64,000 nucleotides of DNA from Akkermansia massiliensis (GCF_023516715.1 NZ_JAMGSI010000001.1:1550001-1614000); one strand, 5' to 3'; positions 48,801 through 58,268 are shown, counted from the stretch's first letter. Made by a program: numbers and translations. Notes: a model not told the origin generated them from the sequence alone.

Positions 48801-51745
48801 AGCTGGTCGCGGACAAGCTGGCCTTTGGCGTTGTAAGTCAGATGGCGGTAATTGCTTCCATTCCTCGTATGCACCGTTGCCACACGGATTTGCTGGCCGA
48901 AGCCGTCCGTAATGACGCGTCCCCGGACAACGCGCGCCGTCCCGTTGAGAACGGTCGTTGTCACGCGGAGGCCGTCGCTTGCCATATCGGTTTCAAACTT
49001 GAGGTCCTGCTGGCCCGTCCCGTGCTGGCGCAGGATCGTTCCATCCGCATGGCGCTGGGTGATGAGCGTTCCTCCCATGGGAGTCGTGACGGTTTCCGTC
49101 AGGCCATTCGCGCTGTAGCTGTGAGTGGTTATCCGTCCCAGAGAGTCTGTCTCGCTGGTGATGCGTCCCAGCAGGTCGTAGGCCGTTTCCGTGGCGACGC
49201 TCATGGCTCCAGTGTCGGTCCGAGTCGCAGTGGCCCGGTCCAGGGCATCCTTCGTGTAACTGACGATGGTTTCCGGAGTTGTCGCTGTAGCGGAACGGAT
49301 CGTCTCAACCAGCAGCCTCGCACTGTCGTAACCGTAGTCTGTCCGCACGCCGTCTTCATCCTTTTCCCAAAGGATGCGTCCGTCGCAGATGGATTCCTGT
49401 TCGGAGACGCGCCCGTTGCCACGGGTGCGCTTCGTCCAGCGGTTCATTGTGTCAAATTCATAGTCCGCGCTGTCCGTAAGCGTCCAGGTATTGTCGGAAA
49501 GCAGTACATGGCTTTCTTCCCTCACCGTATTGCCCTGAGGGGTAATGAAGGAGACTTTTCTGACGCTCAATCCCGGAACCACTTCTCCGTTGACGCGGGT
49601 TTCCTGCGTTTCCGTATAAGCGGCTCCATGCTGCGTCGTGGCGGCATATTCATAATGGGTCTGCACGCCATTGACGGCCTGGGTCATCTTGGTGCGGCCC
49701 TGCGCGTAGCTGTTGGGAGCGCTCCCCAGCCACGTTTCCTGCACTTCGAGCTGGACGGTCTCCGTCTCAAGAGCGGTCGTGCGGATTTCCACGCGCCTGA
49801 CATGATCGGCTTGGCTGTACGTGTAGGTTTTCTTCCACAATTCAATGGGGTTATTGGAACCGTCGCGCATGAGGCGGCGTTCTTCGGCAACATCGCTGCT
49901 TACTTCGCTGTCTCCATCCCCGGTCACATACCGGTATGTCGTGTCCTGGGATTTGCCGCCGCACCAGGGCTGCCTTTCCAGCGTCAGGCGTCCCAGCATG
50001 TCGTAGGACCATTCCCATACGCCTCCATCCGGGCGCGTTTCCTTCTTCTTCCTGCCGTAGTAGTCGTATTCATAGATGGTCGTCTGTGCAAGATCGCTGC
50101 CATAGCCATCCACTTTGGTAAGAAGCAGGTCGCCATAAGCCGTCGTCTGGTACACTTCGCAGACATGGGAGGCGGCAGCTCCGTCTTCTCCCCTGGAAAC
50201 CGCCGTAACGAGCTGCCAGGTATCTTTCTCCAGTTCCGTCCGCGTCCGGCGGGTCACGATGGCTTCAGCATCCGTTCCCTGCGCCATGTTCCAAGCTTTG
50301 CCATTAAGCCACCATTCCGTTTTGAAATCCAGCCTTCCCGGCGTCTGTTCGGTGACGGAGAAACGGCCCGTGGCGGCATCTCCGGCCATCACGAACTTCT
50401 TGAACGGTTGTCCCATAACAGTGTAAAGCCCCTGTTCATCCTGCCCGGTAATCTGGGAAGGAGTGTAAAGGGCAATCGTATAGCCGTCAGCCGTGACGGC
50501 TTCAATGTTGAGCAGGCCGTCCCAGAGGTTCCATACCTGGAGGAGGTCTCCTGCACTGTCCCTGTTGACGCGCAGATAGGCGCCAATCTGCTCGGCTGTG
50601 TAAATATTGCCCCACCTGGTCGTGTAGGAAACAAGGGCTCCGGTTCTGGCGTTATACACGGCAACGCTCTTGTCCGTCTTCATCCACTGGACGCACAAAA
50701 CACCGTCCACCGTTGTGAAGAAGGCACGGTTCCCGGAAGACGTAAACTCGCCGACGATCGTCAGCGTTTCCCTGTCCACTTCACATTGAACGCAAACACG
50801 CCCGGCTCCCGTGACAATATCAAACGTGCCTCCAGCCACAATGCCGACTTCCGGAATATCCAGGAAGCTTGCCAGCATGGAGTCGTAGCAGAGGGCATGG
50901 GGATGGTTCAGCCCATCGGTGGAATCGGTCGCCAGCAACTCAATGGAGCCGGTGGAAATGCCGCCCAGCCCGCGGAAATGGCCGAAGTCAGCCCCCCAGT
51001 ACATCAGGGAAGCGTCGCTGATTGCCTGTGCGTTTTCACCTCCGGAGGAAGTGTTCCCAAAAACGGAAGCCAGGCTCCTTGATCTTCCTGCCGGGGGCGG
51101 AGGGCAGCCCCCTCCTTGACCATCAAAATTGCAACAATCACAGGTTGGCTTTTTCTTACCGCCTGCGGTAGCGGGGCCTTCCTTGTCTATATAGGCTTTA
51201 AGATCGTAATCGCAGATGGAAAGGTTTTTTTCCTTGGGATCGTAGTCGATGTTGCTCTGTTCCACATGCAAGGTGTATTCACCGGATTTCAAGGTGAACT
51301 CACCGCTTTCCTGGGTCCATTTGGCATGTCCTCCCTGCGGGCCTTCTCCTCCAGAAGTCATGTCGATGGTTTGTTCCCCTACGGACATCTTGCCCCAGTC
51401 ATCCACGGTAAGGGTCATGTTGCACGTCGCTTCCAGCGGTTCCGGGGATTCGGGGACAGGATTCTCCGTTGTTGGCTCGGGAACGGGGGCGGAGGGTACC
51501 GTAAAAGAGAAATCAACGGTCTCCATATGATCACCGCTGTCGGACGGCCCTCCCTTATAGTAGCTGCCGGAAGAGGAGAAATCCCAGATAACATGCCAGG
51601 GTTTGGGTTCAGGTTCGGGTTCCTCATTCAGAACCATGGCTCTTCCACGGGCTGCTTGAACCATTTTGGGGCTGGAATACCACCTCTGGTAGACGGGAAC
51701 GGAGGAAACTCCGTTCTGAATGTTCATGGAATTATTTGTTTTCAT
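45860..51745 (-). CDS. RHS/YD-repeat protein with variable C-terminal tip
   Basis: The product is 1961 residues. The N-terminal 250 residues are Ser/Pro/Gly-rich with a Cys knot-like patch (CDCCNFDGQGGGCPPPP). There is no clear signal peptide. YD repeats run from about 560 to 1700 (YEYDYYGRKKKETRPDGG, then WEWSYDMLGRLTLERQ and many more). The RHS core ends with YYNYRYYNVLDGRWINRDP and DYLGL at about 1775, the usual edge of the variable tip. The 185-residue tip has a charged helical part (KERLEKKARAEAQQRC), a Gly/Lys linker and about 85 Gly-rich beta residues ending GGISITF. RHS proteins wrap and deliver toxic tips. The nature of this tip is unknown. Confidence 0.88.
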   Translation of the reverse strand: MKTNNSMNIQNGVSSVPVYQRWYSSPKMVQAARGRAMVLNEEPEPEPKPWHVIWDFSSSGSYYKGGPSDSGDHMETVDFSFTVPSAPVPEPTTENPVPESPEPLEATCNMTLTVDDWGKMSVGEQTIDMTSGGEGPQGGHAKWTQESGEFTLKSGEYTLHVEQSNIDYDPKEKNLSICDYDLKAYIDKEGPATAGGKKKPTCDCCNFDGQGGGCPPPPAGRSRSLASVFGNTSSGGENAQAISDASLMYWGADFGHFRGLGGISTGSIELLATDSTDGLNHPHALCYDSMLASFLDIPEVGIVAGGTFDIVTGAGRVCVQCEVDRETLTIVGEFTSSGNRAFFTTVDGVLCVQWMKTDKSVAVYNARTGALVSYTTRWGNIYTAEQIGAYLRVNRDSAGDLLQVWNLWDGLLNIEAVTADGYTIALYTPSQITGQDEQGLYTVMGQPFKKFVMAGDAATGRFSVTEQTPGRLDFKTEWWLNGKAWNMAQGTDAEAIVTRRTRTELEKDTWQLVTAVSRGEDGAAASHVCEVYQTTAYGDLLLTKVDGYGSDLAQTTIYEYDYYGRKKKETRPDGGVWEWSYDMLGRLTLERQPWCGGKSQDTTYRYVTGDGDSEVSSDVAEERRLMRDGSNNPIELWKKTYTYSQADHVRRVEIRTTALETETVQLEVQETWLGSAPNSYAQGRTKMTQAVNGVQTHYEYAATTQHGAAYTETQETRVNGEVVPGLSVRKVSFITPQGNTVREESHVLLSDNTWTLTDSADYEFDTMNRWTKRTRGNGRVSEQESICDGRILWEKDEDGVRTDYGYDSARLLVETIRSATATTPETIVSYTKDALDRATATRTDTGAMSVATETAYDLLGRITSETDSLGRITTHSYSANGLTETVTTPMGGTLITQRHADGTILRQHGTGQQDLKFETDMASDGLRVTTTVLNGTARVVRGRVITDGFGQQIRVATVHTRNGSNYRHLTYNAKGQLVRDQLETLAPTLYEYDSFGNKTKETVALSDEPTTLNSRVMEYTYTREQREEGVYGLVTTTEYAAEGTPIVRKEATLVSSLNPVLESKVVTTDARGHDSADWTEYGEPAARVRKVTQPGVSDAAVIHTVDGFTTTVTDYAGISTSQSHSYTAQGMTMAYTDSRGNTTTEVYDTALRLLSVTDAAENSTSYAYGQPLDQPTCITDAMGKTACYAYDARGRKEAEWGTAIQPAVFSYNDADQITGLTTFRGSSEAITTDPRERTDGDMTAWTYNAATGLPTRKTYADETHEDTSYDTLNRVSTFTNGRGNVMTRSYDVLTGLLTGETYGDGTPSITAAYNHLGQLTGITDASGTRIFTYNQYGEVEGESTLGLVESSLAAVKDAYGRASGYSLQYGGSTVLQTGWGYDSAGRPSTVSLNAVATPFTYGYNAANGLLETLNYPNTLKRWYTLEEKRDLVVKMDYLRPGSQNYPAKVDYTYDALGRPATKKDYFNTPTPDLVHTYTYNDRSEVISDSLGSGRSYSYHYDNMGNRTTSLEHGNMVIYVTNPLNQYTSVRPHVIINSIPDAAPASLPGEFFPEYDADGNETLVKTATGIWTVAYNAQNQATAFTKDTKRIECVYDYLNRRVEKTVYDGNTLVSRKRFIYVGYLQVAELDATNETETASPILRKTYLWDPMESVATRILAMSVFDEAGVYQEDLYYTHDLLKNTTALFGIQGGRRALYEYSPYGDIIKMEGNAAEINPFRFSSEYLDDDLGLVYYNYRYYNVLDGRWINRDPMAENAGFNLYCFVSNKLSIDYLGLIELDNVLKQLKERLEKKARAEAQQRCIAFCKKHAPKGTPDEVCTQIGKDLEKKLEEIAMMIAKKAEDSLGKTTSKTGGTDKGKGGGDGSGDQGTKISFTGTFTHPIGNSGWGGSATGTVNIGSNGITTGGNVSPVQGAIPSVGFGASASGSFGSRGGSWRVGGNVNIPTNGGHVGYTFFGGISITF

Positions 51746-51781
51746 GATTTTAATTTAATTTGTTGATGTTGATATGATAGT

Positions 51782-51836
51782 GCAGCCGCCCTGGAAAATG
51801 CCCGGAAGGCTGGCGGCTGCCAGGGACCTTTCCGGG
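51782..51836 (-). promoter_or_regulatory. Structured leader before RHS
   Basis: Three overlapping pairings compete: GCAGCCGCC (51782-51790) with GGCGGCTGC (51812-51820), CCCTGG (51789-51794) with CCAGGG (51820-51825), and CCCGGA (51801-51806) with TCCGGG (51831-51836). They lie 37-92 bases upstream of the RHS start, inside a probable 5' leader. Confidence 0.35.
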
Positions 51837-51892
51837 AGAAATAAACAGAAAAAAAAGTGCAGTGGGTTATCTCCCTCGGCAATTCATGGGGT

Positions 51893-52003
51893 GTGATAGC
51901 ATAACGTTGGATATTTTGTAAAATAATGGATTTTTTGTATTGTCTGAATAATTGATGATCTTTACTTTACAGACAAACATCCGGACACGTTATGCTATCG
52001 CAC
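51893..52003. repeat. Inverted-repeat pair flanking an AT-rich 79-bp spacer
   Basis: GATAGCATAACGT (51895-51907) is the exact reverse complement of 51987-51999, and TGTG continues outward on both sides. The spacer is AT-rich and empty of genes. It lies between the RHS leader and the end of the decayed capsid gene. A miniature inverted-repeat element or recombination remnant is possible. Confidence 0.55.
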
Positions 52004-52011
52004 ATTTATAC

Positions 52012-52716
52012 CTATGCCTCTTTGCAGGGCATCAGGAAGACGGTCTTGTTGTCCAGGCGCGTGGCACCCAGGGCCAGCTTTCACGGTGATCTGTTCGCGC
52101 ACGTCCACGTATTCGGAACGGGCCTCCACGCGGAACTGCGCGTCCCGCCACACCCCGAACTTGACGCGCGAGCGCAGCCACGCGCAACAGAGCCGGTTAC
52201 CCTGCTCATCAATGGGCAGCATGTTGGTCACCAAAAATTTCACCTTCAAAAACTCGTTGACTTCCCCATTAGTCAGGGAGGAAAAGCCGTAGTTCCTGTT
52301 TTGTGTTTGTTCCATGAGCACCATATCCATGTGCTGCTTGGGGGAAATAGCCACCACAATGTCGTCCCCCTTTCCGGCGCGCCAGGCGTTGATGATCTGG
52401 TAACGGCACTTAAGTTCGGCAATCTTGTCGAGATCATACCTGCAACTGTCCTGGTGCCTTTGGCGACAAAATCCACCGGGATCACCTGGAAGGAGTTTTC
52501 CGACGTGTCGATGGCCTCCACCGTGGAACCGTCATCCCCCGTATAATTGATTCCAAAACTTCCGCCGCAAATGCCTTCCTCCTGGGTGCGGATGCGATAG
52601 GTGTTGTCCGTGTCCTCCGTCATGCCCAGAATCACCTCGTCGTGCATGCGGGAGAGGGCGTTGCGCTGCTCGCCCATCAATTCCGCGGCCCGCAGGTCCA
52701 GCGTATCCATTTCCAA
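52012..52716 (-). pseudogene. Decayed major capsid protein gene
   Basis: Three frames joined together give a capsid protein like that at 41896-42864. The N-terminal part is AELMGEQRNALSRMHDEVIL, then FGINYTGDDGSTVEAIDTSE. After a one-base shift near 52440 it continues YDLDKIAELKCRYQIINAWR, then SPKQHMDM. Later NMLPIDEQGNRLCCAWLRS matches NLPIDEEGNIICPMW of the intact protein. A further shift near 52078 restores GATRLDNKTVFLMPCKEA and the stop at 52012. The 5' end is missing beyond about 52716. It is a remnant of a second podovirus. Confidence 0.8.
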
Positions 52717-53349
52717 ACAGCCAGGGGAATATCAACAGCATCACCAGTTCCAGGGACGGCATGCTGAGTTTCAGCCGTTCCTCCAACAACCTCACCATCT
52801 CCCAATACGGAGTCTCCCAGGTTTCCAGGAATGTTCGCGGAGAAGCCGTCCCGCAGGGAGCTCCCGTCAAGGTTTATTCCTACGAGTGGAACCCCGTCAA
52901 AGGGGCGATGATCATTACAAGCCGAAGCCCCCCTCCGGAATTCCGCCAGAAAGGAAAAATTGGACCATACCCATCCATTTTCCGTTCTTACCCGTTTTTC
53001 TACACGGAGCCGTCCCCCGGGAAACAGAAAACTGGGTTGAGACAATGGAATCCCCTTAAGTGGCATTAGCAGCGTTCATTTTCATTCCTGGCAGATAATA
53101 CCCCGCAGCCGGAGAGCCATTCCGGGCGTTCTGCCCGTATGCTCCTGCTTTGCCGCTCAAAAAAGCGCCAGCATGAAAGCGGACGGCCTTTCCCATTCCA
53201 TCCGGAAAGCGGTAACCGCTGTTAAGACAGACTCCGGCACCCCTATCTGCACCATCTCTTCAACGAAAGAGCTCTTTTTCTGGTCGTTCAGATAAGGTCG
53301 GTGTCGGCACTTCTATACGCCGTCCCAATTCTCAACCCGGAATAAACCA
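52717..53349. other. Gene-poor stretch before the antiporter gene
   Basis: No complete gene is supported. A plus-strand frame around 52730-52925 reads protein-like in part (NLTISQYGVSQVS, then KVYSYEWNP) but has no credible start or end and may be debris. The last 250 bases should hold the promoter of the antiporter operon; I see no clear -35/-10 pair. Confidence 0.4.
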
Positions 53350-54918
53350 ATGAATAATACGACTCAATCAGGGACCTCTCCAACAGGTCCCGCTACAACC
53401 AATAACGCTCCGGCGGTAAAATCCGTCCTTCGCATGGGGGTATTTACGCTCGCCATGATTAACGTTTCCGCCATTGTCAGCTTGCGCGGCATGCCGGCGG
53501 AAAGCACGTACGGACTCAGTTCCGTTTTTTACTATATTTTTGCAGCGGTCTTTTTCCTGGTGCCCGTCTCCCTGGTAGCCGCGGAACTCACCACCGGATG
53601 GCCGCAGAAAGGCGGCGTTTACCGTTGGGTAGGCGAAGCCTTCGGCAAAAAATGGGGGTTCCTGGCTATCTGGCTGCAATGGATTGAAAGCACCATCTGG
53701 TTTCCGACCGTGCTAACCTTCGCCGCCGTCTCCCTGGCTTTCATGGGACCCGGACAGCGATGGGATGAAGCTCTTGCCGCCAACAAGTGGTATGTGCTCA
53801 TCGTGGTGCTGTGCGTGTACTGGGCGGCTACCCTGCTCAACCTGCGCGGCATGAAAACTTCCGCAGGCGTCACCAAATGGGGCACCATCATCGGAACCAT
53901 CATTCCGGGCGCCATCCTGATTCTGCTGGGCCTGAGCTATTGGGCCGGAGGCAACCCGATTCTGCTGGACATGAGCTGGGACAAGCTGATACCGGATATG
54001 AGCAATTTCAACAACCTCGTTCTGGCCGCCAGCATCTTCTTGTTCTATGCAGGGATGGAAATGTCCGCCGTGCATGTGAAGGACGTGAATGATCCCGGCC
54101 GCAACTATCCGCTGGCCATTCTGATTTCCGCCATCATTACGGTACTCATTTTCGTTCTGGGCACGCTGGCCATCGGCTTCATCATTCCGAACTCCCAGAT
54201 CAACCTGGTGCAGAGCCTGCTGATTTCTTATGACAGTTACTTCAGCTTCTTCGGCCTCGGCTGGATGAACTGGATTCTGGCGCTTGCGCTGGCCGTAGGC
54301 GTTCTGGCCCAGGTAACAGCGTGGGTGGGAGGTCCTTCCAAAGGCTTGTACCAGGTAGGCTTGGCTGGCAACCTGCCGCCCGTCATGCAGAAGCGGAACA
54401 AGAACAACGTCCAGATGGGCATCCTGCTCATTCAGGGCTGCATCGTCACCCTGCTTTCCATCATGTTCGTGATCATGCCTTCCGTGCAGTCCGCCTACCA
54501 GATTATTTCCCAGCTTACCATCATCCTGTACCTCATCATGTACATGCTGATGTTCGCCTCCGGCATTTATCTGCGCTACCGGGAACCGAATACGCCCCGC
54601 ACTTTCCGCATTCCCGGAGGCAAGACCCTCGGCATGTGGATTGTAGGCGGCCTCGGCTTCCTGGCCAGCCTGGCGGCCTTCCTGGTGAGCTTCATTCCGC
54701 CGAACCAAATTACCGTCGGCAGCAATACGATGTACATTATGCTTCTGGTGATAGGCACCTTCATCTTCGCCGGCATTCCTTTCATCATCCATGTCATGGC
54801 CAAGCCCTCCTGGAAGCGGCCTGTGGATCCTGAAGACGCCTTCGAACCCTTCGGATGGGAAAAAACCAATGGAACCCATTCTACAGTAACCCCAATCCAT
54901 ACCATATCCCATGAGTAA
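53350..54918 (+). CDS. APC-family amino acid antiporter (GadC-like)
   Basis: The 522-residue inner-membrane transporter has about 12 helices. Near the N terminus [20 protein letters not shown] and the Gly/Pro-containing [20 protein letters not shown] are typical of the glutamate:GABA antiporter branch of the APC family (E. coli GadC 511 residues). No decarboxylase gene is present. Instead a glutaminase gene overlaps its end by 8 bases, so glutamine import with glutamate export is the more likely exchange, as in YbaT-YbaS acid resistance. Substrate is inferred. Confidence 0.85.
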   Translation: MNNTTQSGTSPTGPATTNNAPAVKSVLRMGVFTLAMINVSAIVSLRGMPAESTYGLSSVFYYIFAAVFFLVPVSLVAAELTTGWPQKGGVYRWVGEAFGKKWGFLAIWLQWIESTIWFPTVLTFAAVSLAFMGPGQRWDEALAANKWYVLIVVLCVYWAATLLNLRGMKTSAGVTKWGTIIGTIIPGAILILLGLSYWAGGNPILLDMSWDKLIPDMSNFNNLVLAASIFLFYAGMEMSAVHVKDVNDPGRNYPLAILISAIITVLIFVLGTLAIGFIIPNSQINLVQSLLISYDSYFSFFGLGWMNWILALALAVGVLAQVTAWVGGPSKGLYQVGLAGNLPPVMQKRNKNNVQMGILLIQGCIVTLLSIMFVIMPSVQSAYQIISQLTIILYLIMYMLMFASGIYLRYREPNTPRTFRIPGGKTLGMWIVGGLGFLASLAAFLVSFIPPNQITVGSNTMYIMLLVIGTFIFAGIPFIIHVMAKPSWKRPVDPEDAFEPFGWEKTNGTHSTVTPIHTISHE

Positions 54919-55852
54919 CGTCCCTTCCAATGAACAAATCCAGACGGCTGTGGACAACGCGTACGCCTACGCCAAAACGGTCCAGGGAGGCAAAAACGCC
55001 TCCTACATCCCCGCTCTGGCGCAAGTCCCCTCAGACTTGCTGGCGATTGCCGTAGTCACTGTCAACGGAGATATCCTGACCGCAGGCTCCGCGGACACGC
55101 CCTTTGCCATTGAATCCATCTCCAAGGCCTTCAACCTGGCCTACGTCATGGATCTGATCGGAATGAAGGAGCTGCGCACGAAGATCGGGGCAGACCCCAC
55201 CGGGGAGCCCTTCAACTCCGTGATGGCGATTGAGCTGCACGGCGGCAAGCCCCTCAACCCCCTGGTCAACGCAGGGGCCATGGCGACAGTCAGCCTGGTC
55301 AACGGTTCGGACTCCGATGAAATATGGGCGAACATGATCCATAATTTCAACAACTTCGCCAATACGGCCCTGACCGTGAACCAGGAGATTTACAAGTCGG
55401 AAAGCGCCACCAACCAGCACAACCGCGGCATCGCGTGGCTGTTGGACAGCTACGGCTATTTTTACAATACGCCGCCCATGATCGTGGACCTGTACACCCG
55501 CATGTGCTCTCTGAACATCACCACCTCCCAGCTGGCGCTGATGGGCGCCTGCTATGCCAACGGGGGCGTCAACCCCGTCAGCAAAAAGCGGGTGGTGAAG
55601 GATGAGAACGTTTCTCCCATCCTCGCGGAAATGTGCATGTCCGGCCTCTATGATTCCACAGGGGACTGGATGTACAAGGCAGGCGTTCCGGCCAAGTCCG
55701 GCGTGGGCGGCGGCCTGGTGGCCGTGGTCCCCGGCAAGATGGCCATGGCGGCCTTCTCCCCGCCCCTGGACCCCGCCGGAAACACCGTCAAGGGCCAAGC
55801 AGCTCTTCAATCCATTATCAAGGAATTGAATCTGAACCTTTTCCGGAGCTAA
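54911..55852 (+). CDS. glsA: Glutaminase A
   Basis: The 313-residue serine-dependent glutaminase converts glutamine to glutamate and ammonia. The beta-lactamase-like fold shows S-x-x-K in [15 protein letters not shown] (about 63-72), [10 protein letters not shown], then [14 protein letters not shown] (the conserved N-A-G-A), [29 protein letters not shown] and [17 protein letters not shown] near the end. It is translationally coupled to the antiporter gene (ATGAGTAA overlap). The ammonia released would take up protons, giving acid tolerance. Confidence 0.95.
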   Translation: MSNVPSNEQIQTAVDNAYAYAKTVQGGKNASYIPALAQVPSDLLAIAVVTVNGDILTAGSADTPFAIESISKAFNLAYVMDLIGMKELRTKIGADPTGEPFNSVMAIELHGGKPLNPLVNAGAMATVSLVNGSDSDEIWANMIHNFNNFANTALTVNQEIYKSESATNQHNRGIAWLLDSYGYFYNTPPMIVDLYTRMCSLNITTSQLALMGACYANGGVNPVSKKRVVKDENVSPILAEMCMSGLYDSTGDWMYKAGVPAKSGVGGGLVAVVPGKMAMAAFSPPLDPAGNTVKGQAALQSIIKELNLNLFRS

Positions 55853-55867
55853 TCCGGGATGAGAAGG

Positions 55868-55910
55868 TAAACCCGCGGAGCCAAGATCCGAAAGGATACC
55901 CGCGGGTTTA
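55868..55910. terminator. Long hairpin between glsA and the convergent GNAT gene
   Basis: TAAACCCGCGG (55868-55878) pairs perfectly with CCGCGGGTTTA (55900-55910) around a 21-base loop. It stands 15 bases after the glsA stop, between convergent genes. The T run is only TTTA, so it is a weak or bidirectional terminator. Confidence 0.6.
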
Positions 55911-55982
55911 CTGTATCCCGGCCACACGAAATAACGCGCCGCCTTCCGCGCTTGCCGGAAATTGACTGTCCAGCCGCGGGCG

Positions 55983-56393
55983 TTAAGTCCTGTTTGAAAA
56001 ATTGCACCGCTGCATGGATACGCCGTCTTCCATGGCATGGAAGCCATGCTTTTCATAAAAGGCGGCGTTCCTGCTCTCCTCCGGCATGATTTCAATGTAC
56101 AGGTAGTCCTTGTACTTCTCCTTGACCATTTCCATCATTTTTCCCGCAATTCCCCTGCCGTGATAGTCGGGATGCACCAGGACATAGTGCATGTAGGCTA
56201 CCAGCTCGCCGTCGTCCAGCAACCGCACCAGCCCGACCAGCCGGTCGCCATCCCACGCGGTAAATACCGTGGACGAATTCATCAGGGCCTTGTACAGCCG
56301 GGCCGGATACTGGCCGGAAATCCATCCAACGGACAGGAACAGCTCCTGCACTTTTTCCCTGGTAAACTTCTTTTCTTCCGTAAAAACAATCAT
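55983..56393 (-). CDS. GNAT-family N-acetyltransferase
   Basis: The product is 136 residues. The acetyl-CoA loop HPDYHGRGIAGKMMEMV (about 75-91, pattern R/Q-x-x-G-x-G/A) follows the strand LVAYMHYVLV. The C-terminal FYEKHGFHAMEDGVSMQR is the usual end of the fold. The acceptor is unknown. It is a single gene convergent with glsA. Confidence 0.9.
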   Translation of the reverse strand: MIVFTEEKKFTREKVQELFLSVGWISGQYPARLYKALMNSSTVFTAWDGDRLVGLVRLLDDGELVAYMHYVLVHPDYHGRGIAGKMMEMVKEKYKDYLYIEIMPEESRNAAFYEKHGFHAMEDGVSMQRCNFSNRT

Positions 56394-56770
56394 TTTTCCC
56401 CTTGGTTCAAGATGATGGCCGGAATGCAGCGTGACACCCGCATGCCGGGCAATGGGGCAACGTCATCTGCCGCTCCCGTCATAGTCCTTATGATAAAGAC
56501 CGCAGACCCCGGAGACAAGCAACTATCATCCCTTCCTTCATTCTTCATTAAACAGCATGAGGAGAGCCGGAGGGGCTTGAGGCACTCCTCCACATTGATC
56601 ACATGGAAGTTGGCTTCCGGGCCAGCCCCGGCCGTTCTCCATGGAAGATTAAGCCAACGCGCCCTTGTAAAAGGCTTTCCTGCGCCGGAACCGCAGAAGT
56701 TGTTTTTCCGTGCCCTTCCCGTGTTTTAAGGACTTGCCACCACAGCATTTTTCCTTAGAGTCTTTCCGGT
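56394..56770. other. Intergenic stretch without a recognised gene
   Basis: These 377 bases separate a minus-strand and a plus-strand gene. They must hold both promoters, but I see no convincing boxes. A 70-codon minus-strand frame (56390-56602) lacks a ribosome site and a protein-like sequence and is not taken as a gene. Confidence 0.4.
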
Positions 56771-58180
56771 ATGCTTGAAGCCCTGCAAAACGCCTTTTTC
56801 CAGACCGGGGACGCGCTCACAACCTGGCTGTCCGCCTTCAGCAGTTTCCTGTGGGGATGGCCACTGCTCATCATGCTGCTTGGCACTCACCTGTACCTCA
56901 CCATCATCCTGCGCTTTCCTCAGCGCTACCTGCTGAAGGCTCTTAAACTGTACTTTGTGAAGGACCATACGGACAAAGGGGACATCTCCCCGTTCAGCTC
57001 CCTGATGGTGGCCCTGGCCGCCAACATCGGCGCGGGGAACATCATCGGCGTAGGCGTGGCGATTGCCGCAGGGGGGCCCGGAGCCATCTTCTGGTGCTGG
57101 CTCACAGGCGTACTGGGCATGGCCACGCGGTATTCGGAAGGTCTGCTTGCCATCAAGTACCGGGTGGAAAACAAGGACGGCAACATGAGCGGCGGTCCCA
57201 TGTTCGTACTGGAACGCGGCATGAAATGCAAATGGATGGGCGTGGCCTTCGCCGTCTTCACGGCCATTGCCGCCTTCGGCATCGGCAACCTGACGCAGGG
57301 GAACGCCGCGGCGGAACAGCTCCATCACGCATTCTCCATTCCCTCATGGGGAACGGCCATCGTGCTGACTGTCCTCACGGCCATGGTCATGCTGGGGGGC
57401 ATCCGGAGCATTGCCAGGGTATGCGCCTTCTTCGTGCCGTTCATGGCCGTCATCTACATTCTGGGGTGCCTGTATATTCTGGCCGTTCAGGCGGACTACG
57501 TCCTTCCGGCCATCCGGTACATTCTGGACTGCGCCTTCACGGGGGAAGCCGCCGCAGGGGGCGTGGTGGGAGCGGCCGTCATGACGGCCATGAGGACCGG
57601 CGTAGCCCGCGGCCTTTTTTCCAATGAAGCCGGGCTGGGCTCCGCCGCCATCGCCTCCGCCGCCGCACAGAACCGCAACCCCGTACGGCAGGCGCTCATC
57701 TCTTCCAGCGGACCGTTCTGGGATACCGTGGTCATCTGCGCACTCACGGGCATTGTGCTGACTACCAGCATCCTCGCCCACCCGGATATTTCGTCCAGTG
57801 ACGGCCCCCGGCTCACTACGCTGGCATTCAGTAAAATTCCTTATGTGGGCTCCCCCCTCCTGACGGTCAGTTTGGTCACTTTTGTAGTCTCCACCATCCT
57901 GGGCTGGTCCTACTTTGGGGAAAAAGCCCTGGAGTACCTGGGGGGCATCCGGCTGATCACGCCTTACCGCGTCATCTGGGTGGCGGCGGTCTTTACCGGC
58001 TGCGTTTCCAAGATAGACCTGGTATGGGTGTTTGCGGATTGCGCCAACGGCCTGATGGCCCTTCCCAACCTCATTTCACTGCTGGCCCTTTCCGGCGTGC
58101 TTGTCCAGCAAACGCGGTACTACCTCTGGCAGCACAGGCTGGACGATTATGACGATTCCCACATTCCGGAAGGCAGATAA
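56771..58180 (+). CDS. Alanine/glycine:cation symporter (AGCS family)
   Basis: The 469-residue inner-membrane transporter couples uptake of alanine or glycine to sodium or protons. Family blocks are visible: GTHLYLTIILRFPQ near the start, SLMVALAANIGAGNIIGVGV followed by AAGGPGAIFWCWLTG (about 78-115), GNMSGGPMFVLERG and later GVARGLFSNEAGLGSAAIA (about 280). About ten helices are expected. It lies alone before tRNA-Glu. Confidence 0.92.
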   Translation: MLEALQNAFFQTGDALTTWLSAFSSFLWGWPLLIMLLGTHLYLTIILRFPQRYLLKALKLYFVKDHTDKGDISPFSSLMVALAANIGAGNIIGVGVAIAAGGPGAIFWCWLTGVLGMATRYSEGLLAIKYRVENKDGNMSGGPMFVLERGMKCKWMGVAFAVFTAIAAFGIGNLTQGNAAAEQLHHAFSIPSWGTAIVLTVLTAMVMLGGIRSIARVCAFFVPFMAVIYILGCLYILAVQADYVLPAIRYILDCAFTGEAAAGGVVGAAVMTAMRTGVARGLFSNEAGLGSAAIASAAAQNRNPVRQALISSSGPFWDTVVICALTGIVLTTSILAHPDISSSDGPRLTTLAFSKIPYVGSPLLTVSLVTFVVSTILGWSYFGEKALEYLGGIRLITPYRVIWVAAVFTGCVSKIDLVWVFADCANGLMALPNLISLLALSGVLVQQTRYYLWQHRLDDYDDSHIPEGR

Positions 58181-58268
58181 CGATTTTTTTAAACTCAGAT
58201 TCAAATAATTCTTGCCTTTCGGCCTCCGGTAGTATTTACTTCGCCGCGCAGTCCCTGCAAACCTAAAA

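Noticed and set aside
48842-51082. 746-codon plus-strand frame opposite RHS
   Set aside because: Antisense to YD repeats; the periodic sense repeats keep the antisense frame open. Its composition is not protein-like in any family sense.
52730-52925. Plus-strand protein-like stretch before the antiporter operon
   Set aside because: Parts read well, but there is no start, no family match and it overlaps the upstream side of the dead capsid gene; treated as debris.
53713-54957. 414-codon minus-strand frame opposite the antiporter
   Set aside because: Gln/His/Glu-rich antisense reading of a clear transporter gene, without start signals.
56390-56602. 70-codon minus-strand frame
   Set aside because: It overlaps the start of the GNAT gene, lacks a ribosome site and shows no recognisable features.
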